Shown here: piece after piece, positions 45,798-54,086 of the stretch
How the letters are laid out: every line of letters starts with the position of its first letter
Numbering within the stretch: position 1 is the first letter of the stretch
Assembly: GCF_001424225.1 (NCBI RefSeq)
Contig: NZ_LMOR01000004.1
Coordinates: 434,001 to 498,000, forward strand
Direction: 5' to 3'
Source: Microbacterium sp. Leaf151
GTDB lineage: Bacteria > Actinomycetota > Actinomycetes > Actinomycetales > Microbacteriaceae
DNA length: 64,000 bases
The notes under the pieces: generated by a model
Database searches by the model: none
What the model was told of the DNA's origin: nothing
The model's input: the letters and a program-made list of their open reading frames with translations, nothing else
Made by a program: the position numbers and the translations under genes

Positions 45798-46901
45798 TCA
45801 CAGCTCCGCGTGCAACGCCCACACCCGCTCGGCCGCCGCGTTCCAGGCGAAGCCCTTCGCACGGTCGCCGGCCAGCACGCGCAGGCGCCCGGCATCCTCT
45901 CCGAGCGCACGCGACAGCGCCCCGCCGAGTTCGGCAGGCTCGGCGTAGGCTGCGGCATCCGCGAGGACCTCCCTATGCACGGGGGTGTCGACCGCGACGA
46001 TCGGCACCCCGACGGCGAGGGCGTCGACCGCGCGCCACGGCCAGTCGGTGCGCCCGCACGCCGCGATGAAAGCCGCGGCGTGGGAGAGCACGGCGGCTCG
46101 ATCCCACCGGTCGAGGGAGCCGCGGCTGTGCACGCGACTCTCGGCGAGACCGGCGGCGGCGGCGATGTCGGCGACGACGGGTTCCTCCCCCTCGGGCACG
46201 TCGAGAACGACCACGTCGCCGTCCCAGCCCGCGGCGACGACCGCGGCGAAAGCCGCGGCGAGAGCGTCGGATGCCGCCGACCCGCCGGCGAGCGCGACGA
46301 ACGACGACGGCAGGTCGAGCGCGCGCAAACGCCCCACGGCGTCCGAGGGCACGCGCATCCCGGCGGCGGGCGCTCCCCCGATCACGCGTACCTTCTTCGA
46401 CAGCTTGCTCTTGGCCAGCTCGGCCAGACGCGCAGCCATCGCGTGGGTGGGCACGATGACCGCGTCGGCGTGCTTGGTGACGCGGGCGAGCAAGGCGCGG
46501 CACGCGAGGATCTCGGCCCTCGGCAGCTCTTCGGGCGTCTCCCACGCCCGCAGCTCCCACAGGGTGACCACGATCTGATGCGTCTCGTTGACGCGGTCGT
46601 GGCGCACGAGCGGGGCGAGCGCCGTCGGCGAGTGGATCAGGCCCTTGCCGATGCCGGGGGTGACGCCGAGCTGCCAGGATGCCGCGAGCTCGCGGCGGCG
46701 CACGGCCAGCCGCGTCTCGGAACTGAGCCCGGCCACGGCGGCGTCCTCGGGGATGCCCGGGGCGGGGACGATCGCCGAGACGTCGCACCCGCGGGGAGCT
46801 GTGGCGATGAGGGCCTCGGTGAGCGACGCCGATGCTTCGGCGAGGTCGGGCGAGGTCGGCGAGACGAGCTGGTCGAGCACGACCTGGAGAGTAACGGTCA
46901 C
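45798..46901 (-). CDS. GT-B glycosyltransferase (GT4-like)
   Basis: 367 residues. The N-terminal half has KGLIHSPTALAPLVRHDR and ETHQIVVTLWELRAWETPEE; the C-terminal half has FVALAGGSAASDAL, RGSLDRWDRAAVLSHAAAF and DWPWRAVDALAVGVPIVAVD. In that last motif the usual GT4 EX7E is degenerate (W-x-x-VDAL). It resembles mannosyltransferases of the WbaZ/GT4 type. GTG 46901 overlaps the LCP stop by 4 nt, tying it to the ligase that attaches glycans to peptidoglycan. The frame open further upstream is antisense noise. Confidence 0.8.
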   Translation of the reverse strand: MTVTLQVVLDQLVSPTSPDLAEASASLTEALIATAPRGCDVSAIVPAPGIPEDAAVAGLSSETRLAVRRRELAASWQLGVTPGIGKGLIHSPTALAPLVRHDRVNETHQIVVTLWELRAWETPEELPRAEILACRALLARVTKHADAVIVPTHAMAARLAELAKSKLSKKVRVIGGAPAAGMRVPSDAVGRLRALDLPSSFVALAGGSAASDALAAAFAAVVAAGWDGDVVVLDVPEGEEPVVADIAAAAGLAESRVHSRGSLDRWDRAAVLSHAAAFIAACGRTDWPWRAVDALAVGVPIVAVDTPVHREVLADAAAYAEPAELGGALSRALGEDAGRLRVLAGDRAKGFAWNAAAERVWALHAEL

Positions 46902-48361
46902 GGTGCCGGCTCCTCGGTGGCGGTCGCCGGGTGCAGTGCGTCGCGCACCATCTGCTGCACCTGGGCGTAGTCCGGGTCGTACTCGTCGACGCCGCCCTCG
47001 GGGGTGAGCTCGAGGGTGTTGATGGGCTGATCCTTCGCCTTCAGCGCGAGATCGACGAGCGTGGGGGCGATCAGGCCCTGGGGCAGGTCGGTCTGGACGA
47101 TGTTCGTGCTGGATTCGGCGACCTGCTGGAACCGCGTCAGCACGTTCTGCGGCGTGAACTGGGCGAGGATCGCCTCCTGCAGCTCTCGCTGGCGGCGCAT
47201 GCGGTCGAAGTCGCTCGTGGTGTAGCGCGACCGGGCGTACCACTGGGCGGTGTCGCCGTCCATCTTCTGCGCGCCGGGCTCGATCCACCCGAACGCCCAG
47301 TCGTCGACGGGCTGCCCGTCGTAGGCGGGCCCGCCCTTGGGCAGACGCTCCTGCACCGTGATGTCCACGCCGCCGAGGGCGTCGATCACGTCGGCAAAGC
47401 CCTTCATGTCGATGAGCACGTAGTACGGGATCTGGATGCCGAGGATGCCCTCCGCGGCATCCTTCGTCGCCTCGATACCCGGCTCGGAGCCATTCGCCTC
47501 GGCGTCGGGGTAGAGCGCGTTGCCGTCCTGGCAGACCTCGACCTCGGTGCGGAGCTGATTGACGCCGCTCCCCCACCCGCAGGTGGGATCGGCGTAACCC
47601 TGGTGACCGTCGGGATACCTGTCTTGCATCGGCCCGGGCGCGAACGGGAAGTGGGGCATGTCGCGCGGGATGCCGGTGATGGTCGTCGCGCCGGTGTCGG
47701 CGTTGACCGACACGACCGAGATGCTGTCGAAACGCATCGAATCGCGTCCCTCACCGGAGTCAGCGCCGAGGAGGAGGATGTTGTAGTACCCGTCGGACGG
47801 CGGCACGATCGGCCCCGACTGGGTGAAGAGCGACGACAGGGCGTCGCGCGTGCTCCCTGCGATCTGCGCGGCATAGGCGGCCCCGGAGCCGGAGAGCACC
47901 AGCAGACCCACGGCCACGATCGCCATGGCGACCCTCGCCAGCGGCCCGACGCGCACCAGACGCACGAGCCGAAGCGTGTCGATGGTGAGCACGATCCACA
48001 ACACGATGTAGGCGAACAGCGCGATCTGCACGAGCGTCAACGGGAGTGGCCGGAGCGCCGACAGGAAGTCGGGGAAGAACGACCCGGTCACCACCGTGAA
48101 GAGCCCCGTCGGCCACAGCAGCGCCCCCAGGGCGCCGAGGGCGAGAAGGGTCCACATCGCCAACGTGGCACCCAGGCCGATGCGTCCGAGCCGTCGACTG
48201 CCGGCCAGCACCTGCGCCGACCCGGGTATCAGGAAGTTGAGCGCGACGAGCCACCAGCCGCGACGCGTCATGACCTCGGACGAGGCGGCGTCGGGGTTGC
48301 GCAGCGGCCGCGACTCGATGGCTCGGGCCGGCGCGCCGGGCCGCGCGGCGGTGAGCGTCAC
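46898..48361 (-). CDS. LytR-CpsA-Psr (LCP) family glycopolymer-peptidoglycan ligase
   Basis: 487 residues. Three to four hydrophobic helices occupy residues about 33-170, more than the single anchor of most LCP proteins. The LCP domain covers about 190-400: [33 protein letters not shown] (catalytic-type Asp/Arg), [22 protein letters not shown] and the Arg-rich [23 protein letters not shown] enzymes transfer undecaprenyl-pyrophosphate-linked glycans onto peptidoglycan. GTG 48361 overlaps purE (GTGA). This is the likely end point for the glycans made in the central region. Confidence 0.92.
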   Translation of the reverse strand: MTLTAARPGAPARAIESRPLRNPDAASSEVMTRRGWWLVALNFLIPGSAQVLAGSRRLGRIGLGATLAMWTLLALGALGALLWPTGLFTVVTGSFFPDFLSALRPLPLTLVQIALFAYIVLWIVLTIDTLRLVRLVRVGPLARVAMAIVAVGLLVLSGSGAAYAAQIAGSTRDALSSLFTQSGPIVPPSDGYYNILLLGADSGEGRDSMRFDSISVVSVNADTGATTITGIPRDMPHFPFAPGPMQDRYPDGHQGYADPTCGWGSGVNQLRTEVEVCQDGNALYPDAEANGSEPGIEATKDAAEGILGIQIPYYVLIDMKGFADVIDALGGVDITVQERLPKGGPAYDGQPVDDWAFGWIEPGAQKMDGDTAQWYARSRYTTSDFDRMRRQRELQEAILAQFTPQNVLTRFQQVAESSTNIVQTDLPQGLIAPTLVDLALKAKDQPINTLELTPEGGVDEYDPDYAQVQQMVRDALHPATATEEPAP

Positions 48362-48873
48362 AGGGAGTCCTTGAGTCGTCGGTTCTTCTCCTCGACCTGC
48401 GACTCCAGGTCTTTCGCGTACGCCTCCACGCTGTCGGCGAGCTCGGGGTCGGCGCTGCCCAGGATGCGAGCGGCGAGGAGCCCCGCGTTCTTCGCGCCGT
48501 TGATCGAGACCGTGGCGACCGGGATGCCGGCGGGCATCTGCACGATGCTCAACAGCGAGTCCAGACCGTCGAGTGTCGCCAGCTGGACGGGTACGCCGAT
48601 CACCGGGAGGGCGGTGACGGATGCGAGCATGCCCGGCAGGTGCGCGGCACCGCCGGCGCCGGCGATGATCGCGCGTAGCCCTCGGGCGCGTGCTTCACGG
48701 CCGTAGCGCACGAGCTTGTCGGGGGTGCGATGTGCGGAGACCACCTCGACCTCGTGGGGGATGCCGAACTCCGTCAGCACCTGGGAGGCGTCGCTCATCA
48801 CGCGCCAATCGGAGTCGGAGCCCATGACGACGCCGACCACGGGCGTCTCGGAAGAATGCAGCGGCCGGGTCAC
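48358..48873 (-). CDS. purE: N5-carboxyaminoimidazole ribonucleotide mutase
   Basis: 171 residues, normal for class I PurE. It converts N5-CAIR to CAIR in purine synthesis, after PurK. Visible motifs: [12 protein letters not shown] (phosphate loop), SAHRTPDKL (catalytic His), [15 protein letters not shown] and [32 protein letters not shown] segments. GTG 48873 follows TAGCCT by 6 nt, so it has its own leaderless promoter although purK lies just upstream (53 nt). It is the first gene of the purE-LCP-glycosyltransferase operon. Confidence 0.97.
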   Translation of the reverse strand: MTRPLHSSETPVVGVVMGSDSDWRVMSDASQVLTEFGIPHEVEVVSAHRTPDKLVRYGREARARGLRAIIAGAGGAAHLPGMLASVTALPVIGVPVQLATLDGLDSLLSIVQMPAGIPVATVSINGAKNAGLLAARILGSADPELADSVEAYAKDLESQVEEKNRRLKDSL

Positions 48874-48879
48874 CGGTCC

Positions 48880-48885
48880 AGGCTA
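48880..48885 (-). promoter_or_regulatory. -10 box (TAGCCT), leaderless start of purE
   Basis: TAGCCT, 6 nt, then GTG 48873. Confidence 0.55.
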
Positions 48886-48926
48886 GGCGCGCTCGCTGGA
48901 AGATCGCGGAACGGCACGCGACACGA

Positions 48927-50060
48927 TCAGTCGAAGAACGAAGCCGCGCCCCGCGCCTCGTAGACGATCTGGTCGAGATCGTCGCCGACGACGTTGACGT
49001 GCCCCACCTTGCGCCCGGGACGCGGCGCCTTGCCGTAGGTGTGGACCTTGGCCGACGGGTGAGCGGCCATCGCCCCGGCGAATCGCTCCTCGAGACCGCC
49101 CTCGGCGGGACCGCCCAGCACGTTGATCATGACCGCCCACGGGGCGACGGCATCCGTCGAGCCGAGGGGTAGGTCGAGGACGGCGCGCAGGTGCTGCTCG
49201 AACTGGCTGGTGACGGCCCCGTCCTGCGTCCAATGACCGCTGTTGTGCGGACGCATGGCGAGCTCGTTGATGAGGATGCGCTGGTCGGTCGTCTCGAACA
49301 GCTCCACCGCGAGCATGCCGGTGACACCGAGTCCTTCTGCCACGGCCACCCCGATCTCGGCGGCGACGCGTTGCACGCGCTCGTCGGCGCGCGGAGCCGG
49401 GGCGATGACCTCGGCGCACACTCCCCCGCGCTGCACGGTCTCGACCACCGGGTAAGCCCGCACGTCTCCCGACGGGCGGCGCGCCACCTGCTGCGCGAGC
49501 TCACGGCTGAAGTCGACGAGCTCCTCCGCCAGCAGCGCCCCGCCACCCGCGTCTTCGGCGAGGGCGGCGAACCAGTCGTCGGCCTCGGTCGCCGCCGACA
49601 CGACGCGCACGCCCTTGCCGTCGTAGCCGCCGCGCGGGGTCTTCACCACGGCGCGACCGCCGTGGGCCGCGAGGAAGTCCTGCAGCTCGGCGGCGTCGGT
49701 CACGGCCGCCCAGTCGGGTTGCGGCAGGCCGAGCTCGGCCATCCGCGCACGCATGACGAGCTTGTCCTGTGCGACCCCGAGGGGGGCAGGACCGGGATGC
49801 ACGGCGACGCCCGCGTCGACGAGGGCGGTCAGCACGTCCTGCGGCACGTGCTCGTGGTCGAAGGTGATCACGTCGACGTCACGGGCGAAGGCCACCACGG
49901 TGTCGGCATCGCGGTAGTCGCCGACGGCGGTGGCGGCGAGCGCTGCCGACATCCCCTCGTCTTCCGCGAGGACGCGGATCTCGATGCCCAACTCGACGGC
50001 GGGCGCGATCATCATCCGCGCCAGCTGTCCGCCACCGACCACTCCGACTCGCAGCGCCAT
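48927..50060 (-). CDS. purK: N5-carboxyaminoimidazole ribonucleotide synthetase
   Basis: 377 residues, ATP-grasp fold. VGVVGGGQLARMM at the N-terminus, VVKTPRGGYDGKGVRVV (ATP loop), LAEELVDFSREL, and LINELAMRPHNSGHWTQDG (metal and substrate site) are all PurK-specific. It carboxylates AIR with bicarbonate and ATP. ATG 50060 has AAGGAG 6 nt upstream, so unlike its neighbours it has a leader with a ribosome binding site. A CAGAAT -10 box lies 22 nt upstream of the ATG. Confidence 0.97.
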   Translation of the reverse strand: MALRVGVVGGGQLARMMIAPAVELGIEIRVLAEDEGMSAALAATAVGDYRDADTVVAFARDVDVITFDHEHVPQDVLTALVDAGVAVHPGPAPLGVAQDKLVMRARMAELGLPQPDWAAVTDAAELQDFLAAHGGRAVVKTPRGGYDGKGVRVVSAATEADDWFAALAEDAGGGALLAEELVDFSRELAQQVARRPSGDVRAYPVVETVQRGGVCAEVIAPAPRADERVQRVAAEIGVAVAEGLGVTGMLAVELFETTDQRILINELAMRPHNSGHWTQDGAVTSQFEQHLRAVLDLPLGSTDAVAPWAVMINVLGGPAEGGLEERFAGAMAAHPSAKVHTYGKAPRPGRKVGHVNVVGDDLDQIVYEARGAASFFD

Positions 50061-50082
50061 GCCGCTCCTTCCGTCGGCATCC

Positions 50083-50088
50083 ATTCTG
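50083..50088 (-). promoter_or_regulatory. -10-like box (CAGAAT) for purK
   Basis: CAGAAT on the minus strand, followed by GGATGCC. The 15-nt block GACAGAATGGATGCC also occurs at the lpdA start. Here it leaves a leader of about 16 nt holding AAGGAG. Confidence 0.45.
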
Positions 50089-50222
50089 TCGGGCCTCCCT
50101 CGGGCACGCGAGCCGGGTCTCCGGATGCCGTGAGCCCCGGCGGCGTCGACGGGCTGAGCCATGTCCGCCCGAGCCCCCCGGCGCGCACCCCTGCGGCCGG
50201 CGAAGGGACCGCGACCCGTGGG

Positions 50223-50777
50223 TCAGGGGCCGACGGACCCCGAGCCGAAGGTCTGCGAGTCGCGGTGGGCCAGGATCTGGTTCACCTCGACCTGGTCGAC
50301 GAGGGTCTCGTGCACGAGGACCGCGTTCGGAACGTTCTTCAGTCGCAGCGCCGGCTCCACGCCGTTGGACAGCGTCAGCGTTCCCGCGCCCCACATCCGC
50401 TGCAGGATGCCGCGACGCAACTGGATCGCGTAGCCGCGCACGTGCGAGATCTCACGGCGATTCGCGCCGAAGGGCCCCGAGCGCTCAATCACGCGCCTCG
50501 TGGTGATCGTCCACGTGCGCGACAGCCAGAGGAAGAAGGGGACCACGACGAGCAGCAGCACGAGCACGCCCGCCGTCGTCAGCAGCATCCAGTTCTCGTA
50601 CGGGGCCGGGAGGTTGTCGTAGAAGTAGGCCGTCGCCCCCGCCGCACCGATCAGCACGAGCGCCGACCAGAACAGGCGCCGCGCGTGCGACCGCAGCCGC
50701 GCGATGCGCAGCTCCGGCGCGGCCGCTCCCGGCGCCGGCATGCGCGGGCGTCCGAGCGGGGTCGAGGGCTGACTCAC
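50223..50777 (-). CDS. PH domain-containing membrane protein (bPH2)
   Basis: 184 residues from GTG 50777. Two hydrophobic helices (SALVLIGAAGATAYFY and LTTAGVLVLLLVVVPFFLWL) are followed by a bacterial PH domain: WTITTRRVIERSGPFGANRREISHVRGYAIQ and LSNGVEPALRLKNVPN. The same gene sits between birA and purK in mycobacteria (recalled as Rv3278c). The function is unknown, probably membrane-associated. The frame is open further upstream but there it is antisense to birA. Confidence 0.88.
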   Translation of the reverse strand: MSQPSTPLGRPRMPAPGAAAPELRIARLRSHARRLFWSALVLIGAAGATAYFYDNLPAPYENWMLLTTAGVLVLLLVVVPFFLWLSRTWTITTRRVIERSGPFGANRREISHVRGYAIQLRRGILQRMWGAGTLTLSNGVEPALRLKNVPNAVLVHETLVDQVEVNQILAHRDSQTFGSGSVGP

Positions 50778-50842
50778 GCCTCCATTGTGCGGCGTGATGC
50801 GGGCCGGGGCCCGGTGCCACGCGGAGGTCGAGGTGCGGCGCC

Positions 50843-51625
50843 TCAGCGCACGTGCACCACGTCTCCGGCCGACACCACCGTCTCGATCGTGCCCACCCCC
50901 ACCACGAGGCGGCCGTCGGCATCGAGTCGGGCGGCCGTGCCCTGCAGCGTCGACCCGTCGGGAAGCGACACCGAGACCTCGCGGCCGACGGTGGCGCAGA
51001 GCTTCTCGATCTCGCGGTGCACGCGCTCCACGTCGTCGTGGGCCAGGCGGGCGAGGGTCTTGCCGAAGTCGTCGACGAAGTCGGCGAGCAGACGGTCGTC
51101 GTCGCACTCGACACCGATCGCGGCGAACGACGTCGCCGTGGTCACCGGCAGGTCGGCGCGGCTCATGCGGGTGTTCACCCCCGCCCCCACCACCACGATG
51201 TCCACGTCGCCGGGCACGACCTCGGCGAGGATGCCGCAGATCTTGCCGCCGTCGACGAGCACGTCGTTCGGCCACTTCAGCTCCGCCGTCGCGCCGTGGC
51301 CGGTCAGCTGGTGCCGCACCGCGCGGGTCATCGCGGCGCCCGCGGCGAGCGGGATCCACCCGCGCTGGGCGGGCGGGATCATCGCGGCGTCGACGACGAC
51401 CGAGACGGCGAGCGCCGTACCGGCCGGGGCGGTCCACGTGCGGTCGAGGCGTCCGCGGCCGGCGCGCTGGTCGTCGGTGACCAGCAGCGAGAGGTGCGGC
51501 CACCCGGCGGGGTCGGTGACGACCGCCGCGACGACGTCGGCGTTGGTGGAGTCGGTGGTCTCGACCACCTGGACACGGGGGCTGTGGGCGGCGGTGCGCG
51601 GGTATCCGGCGGCGGGGATCGGCAT
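50843..51625 (-). CDS. birA: Biotin--[acyl-CoA carboxylase] ligase
   Basis: 260 residues. It activates biotin as biotinyl-AMP and attaches it to the AccA lysine (Lys554 of the protein encoded at 59.2 kb). Motifs: [22 protein letters not shown] (the GRGRxxR biotin/AMP loop), [20 protein letters not shown] and VGAGVNTRM. There is no N-terminal DNA-binding domain, so it is a group I enzyme and not a repressor. ATG 51625 is favoured over GTG 51631 because TAGGGT ends 6 nt before it. Confidence 0.95.
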   Translation of the reverse strand: MPIPAAGYPRTAAHSPRVQVVETTDSTNADVVAAVVTDPAGWPHLSLLVTDDQRAGRGRLDRTWTAPAGTALAVSVVVDAAMIPPAQRGWIPLAAGAAMTRAVRHQLTGHGATAELKWPNDVLVDGGKICGILAEVVPGDVDIVVVGAGVNTRMSRADLPVTTATSFAAIGVECDDDRLLADFVDDFGKTLARLAHDDVERVHREIEKLCATVGREVSVSLPDGSTLQGTAARLDADGRLVVGVGTIETVVSAGDVVHVR

Positions 51626-51631
51626 GTCCAC

Positions 51632-51637
51632 ACCCTA
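51632..51637 (-). promoter_or_regulatory. -10 box (TAGGGT), leaderless start of birA
   Basis: TAGGGT, 6 nt, then ATG 51625; it decides between two in-frame starts. Confidence 0.55.
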
Positions 51638-51770
51638 AGGAACGGTCGGGGGCCGTGGCATCCACTTGCCCGGATCGTCTCCAACGCATACCGGTGACGC
51701 TGGCCGGATGCCACAGCCTCTGCAGCTTTGACTTGTGGGCACCCTCCAACGTGGGTGACGGCGCGGTCGC

Positions 51771-51776
51771 TAGGGT
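51771..51776 (+). promoter_or_regulatory. -10 box (TAGGGT), leaderless start of accD
   Basis: TAGGGT, 7 nt, then GTG 51784. Confidence 0.5.
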
Positions 51777-51783
51777 GGGAAGG

Positions 51784-53373
51784 GTGACCGACCAGCCCGA
51801 TCTCTACACGACCGCCGGCAAGATCGCGGACCTGCGCAACAGGTTCCAGGAGGCGGTCGTCGACGCCGAAACCGCCGCCCGCACCAAGCAGCACGCGAAG
51901 GGCAAGCTCACCGCCCGTGAGCGGCTCGAGATGCTGGTCGACCCGGGCTCGTTCGTCGAACTCGACGAGTACGTGCGCCATCGCACCACGGCTTTCGGCA
52001 TGGACAAGTCGCGCCCCTACGGCGACTCCGTCGTCACGGGCACCGGCACCATCCACGGCCGCACCGTCGCGGTGTACGCGCAGGACTTCTCGACCTTCGG
52101 CGGCTCGCTCGGCGAGGTCGCCGGCGACAAGATCATCAAGGTGATGGAGCTGGCGCTGCGCAGTGGCATCCCGATCATCGGCATCCTCGACTCCGGTGGC
52201 GCGCGCATCCAGGAGGGCGTGGTCGCCCTCGGCAAGTACGGCGAGATCTTCCGTCTGAACACCGCCGCATCGGGCGTCATCCCGCAGATCTCGATCATCA
52301 TGGGCCCGGCCGCGGGTGGTGCGGTGTACTCCCCCGCCCTGACCGACTTCGTCATCATGGTCGACAAGACCAGTCAGATGTTCGTCACCGGTCCCGACGT
52401 GATCAAGACCGTCACCGGCGAGGACGTCGGCATGGAAGAGCTCGGCGGCGCGCACACGCACAACACCCGCTCGGGCGTGGCGCACTACCTCGCCGACGAC
52501 GAGGACGACGCGATCGACTACGCGCGCGGACTCATCGGGTACCTTCCCGACAACAACCTCGCCGAGATCCCCGTCTACGACACCCCCTTCGAGTTCGAGA
52601 CGACCGACGCGGACCGTTCGCTGAACACCGTCATCCCGGACTCCCCGAACCAGCCCTACGACATCCACACCGTCATCGACGGGATCGTGGATGCCGGGGA
52701 GTTCCTCGAGGTGCAGCCGCTCTTCGCGCCGAACATCGTGATCGGCTTCGGCCGCATCGAGGGGCGCACCGTCGGCGTCATCGCCAACCAGCCCTCGCAG
52801 ATGGCCGGAACGCTCAACATCGACGCGGGCGAGAAGGCCAGCCGCTTCGTGCGGTTCTGCGACGCGTTCTCGATCCCCATCGTCACCCTCGTCGACGTGC
52901 CCGGCTACCTGCCGGGCACCGACCAGGAGTGGACCGGCGTCATCCGCCGCGGGGCGAAGCTGCTCTACGCGTACGCCGAGGCCACCGTGCCCCTGGTCAC
53001 CGTGATCCTTCGGAAGGCCTACGGCGGGGCGTACATCGTCATGGGCTCCAAGCAGCTCGGCGCAGACATCAACCTCGCCTGGCCCACCGCCGAGATCGCC
53101 GTCATGGGCGGTCAGGGTGCGGTGAACATCCTCTACCGTGGCGAGATCAAGCGCGCCGAAGAGGCCGGCGAAGACGTCGCGGCCGTGCGCACGCGCCTCG
53201 CCAACGAGTACACGTACAACGTGGCATCCCCGTTCCTGGCGGCCGAGCGCGGCGAACTCGACGGGATCATCGAGCCGGCGCAGACGCGGGTGTCGATCGC
53301 GAAGGCCCTGCGGGCTTTGCGCAACAAGCGCGCGAGCATGCCCGCCAAGAAGCACGGGAACATCCCGCTGTGA
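51784..53373 (+). CDS. accD: Acyl-CoA carboxylase beta subunit (carboxyltransferase)
   Basis: 529 residues. It transfers carboxyl from biotin to acetyl- or propionyl-CoA, with AccA (59.2 kb) and AccE. Landmarks: [35 protein letters not shown] and [16 protein letters not shown] (acyl-CoA oxyanion glycines). [14 protein letters not shown] and [19 protein letters not shown] form the biotin-side site. The layout birA / accD / accE / maf / accA matches mycobacterial accD5 (Rv3280), which favours propionyl-CoA. GTG 51784 gives the family N-terminus; longer upstream starts read through the promoter. Confidence 0.95.
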   Translation: MTDQPDLYTTAGKIADLRNRFQEAVVDAETAARTKQHAKGKLTARERLEMLVDPGSFVELDEYVRHRTTAFGMDKSRPYGDSVVTGTGTIHGRTVAVYAQDFSTFGGSLGEVAGDKIIKVMELALRSGIPIIGILDSGGARIQEGVVALGKYGEIFRLNTAASGVIPQISIIMGPAAGGAVYSPALTDFVIMVDKTSQMFVTGPDVIKTVTGEDVGMEELGGAHTHNTRSGVAHYLADDEDDAIDYARGLIGYLPDNNLAEIPVYDTPFEFETTDADRSLNTVIPDSPNQPYDIHTVIDGIVDAGEFLEVQPLFAPNIVIGFGRIEGRTVGVIANQPSQMAGTLNIDAGEKASRFVRFCDAFSIPIVTLVDVPGYLPGTDQEWTGVIRRGAKLLYAYAEATVPLVTVILRKAYGGAYIVMGSKQLGADINLAWPTAEIAVMGGQGAVNILYRGEIKRAEEAGEDVAAVRTRLANEYTYNVASPFLAAERGELDGIIEPAQTRVSIAKALRALRNKRASMPAKKHGNIPL

Positions 53374-53606
53374 CCGTCGCCGATGACGCCCGGGAGAACG
53401 CGCCGGTCGTGGTGGAAGTGGTGCGCGGCGCGCCCACCGAAGAGGAGCTGGCCGCCGCGATCGTCGTGGTCAGCGAGGAGTACGCCCGCGAGGCCGCGAG
53501 CGCGACCGTCACCGACGACGTCGTCCGTTCGCGGTGGGAACTCCACGCCCGCGGTCTGCGGGAGCCGCTGAACCGTGCGGCGGGCTGGAACGGCTTCACC
53601 GGCTGA
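53370..53606 (+). CDS. accE: Acyl-CoA carboxylase epsilon subunit
   Basis: 78 residues. AccE family pattern: [20 protein letters not shown] near the N-terminus and [14 protein letters not shown] with a final GWNGF at the C-terminus. In actinobacteria this small subunit bridges or stabilises the alpha-beta complex. GTG 53370 overlaps the accD stop by 4 nt, so stoichiometric translation is expected. A strong hairpin ends the operon 150 nt downstream. Confidence 0.92.
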   Translation: MTVADDARENAPVVVEVVRGAPTEEELAAAIVVVSEEYAREAASATVTDDVVRSRWELHARGLREPLNRAAGWNGFTG

Positions 53607-53685
53607 GGCCCCCGCATCGTGTCCCCCGAAATACCTACAGACGACGGGACGCGCGACGCGAATACTGGAGGAGCTGGAACGCATC

Positions 53686-53745
53686 ATGCGTTCGGTCGGT
53701 CCGCTCTTCGAGCCGGATCCGGCCTTGCGGGCGGTTTTCGGGTAG
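53686..53745 (+). other. Very short ORF (19 codons) after accE, unproven
   Basis: ATG 53686 to TAG 53745. GGAGGAG lies 12 nt upstream and most third positions are G or C, but the peptide (MRSVGPLFEPDPALRAVFG) matches nothing I know. The frame is open upstream without a good start. It may be a coding remnant or chance. Confidence 0.2.
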
Positions 53746-53755
53746 CCGTTCGCCA

Positions 53756-53791
53756 GGGGTGAGGGGCCGGCGTATCGCCGCCCCTCACCCC
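53756..53791 (+). terminator. Terminator of accD-accE
   Basis: GGGGTGAGGGG pairs with CCCCTCACCCC (11 bp), extended inside by CGGCG/CGCCG around a 3-nt loop with one bulged C. It is followed by CTCATCTTCTTC. Confidence 0.75.
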
Positions 53792-53829
53792 TCATCTTCT
53801 TCGAGGCGTGAGCCGGGTGGGCCGACAGG

Positions 53830-54083
53830 CAGGGCCGCGGGTATGGCCGCGGGTGCGGGTTGCAGGCACGGCGCGGGTGGCAGGCACGGCCGCGGCCATC
53901 GCCGCGGGTGGTAGGCACGGCTGCGGTCGCGGGTCGGCACGGCCAGGGTTGCGGGTGGCAGGCACGGCCGCGGTCGCGGGTGGCAGGCACGGCCACCGCC
54001 GCGGGTGGCAGGCACGGCCGCGGTCGCGGGGGGCAGGCACGGCCACCGCCGCGGGTGGCAGGCACGGCCGCGGCCATCGCCGC
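53830..54083. repeat. GC-rich minisatellite, about ten units of a 25-nt core
   Basis: Units begin GGGTGGCAGGCACGGCC and end in one of three tails: GCGGTCGC, ACCGCCGC or GCGGCCATCGCCGC. Perfect or near-perfect 25-nt units start at 53953, 53978, 54003 and 54028. A 31-nt unit starts at 54053, and an identical 31-nt unit lies near 53875. Upstream units are degenerate. The unit length is not a multiple of 3 and all frames drift, so it is not coding. The array abuts the stop codon of the minus-strand gene ending at 54087 and fills the gap after accE. Confidence 0.85.
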
Positions 54084-54086
54084 GGG

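Noticed and set aside
47577..48361. Alternative reading of the LCP region in other minus frames
   Set aside because: The LCP domain, GTGA coupling and membrane helices all lie in a single frame.
51728..51733. TTGACT as a -35 box for accD
   Set aside because: It lies 37 nt from the TAGGGT box, far outside the 16-18 nt spacing.
53133..54077. Minus-strand open frame across the minisatellite with repeated AVPATRGGG-like peptide
   Set aside because: The repeat period is 25 nt, so the peptide repeat arises from frame drift. The frame also runs antisense through accE and the end of accD.
53830..54083. CRISPR-like array
   Set aside because: Units are directly contiguous with no spacers and there are no cas genes.
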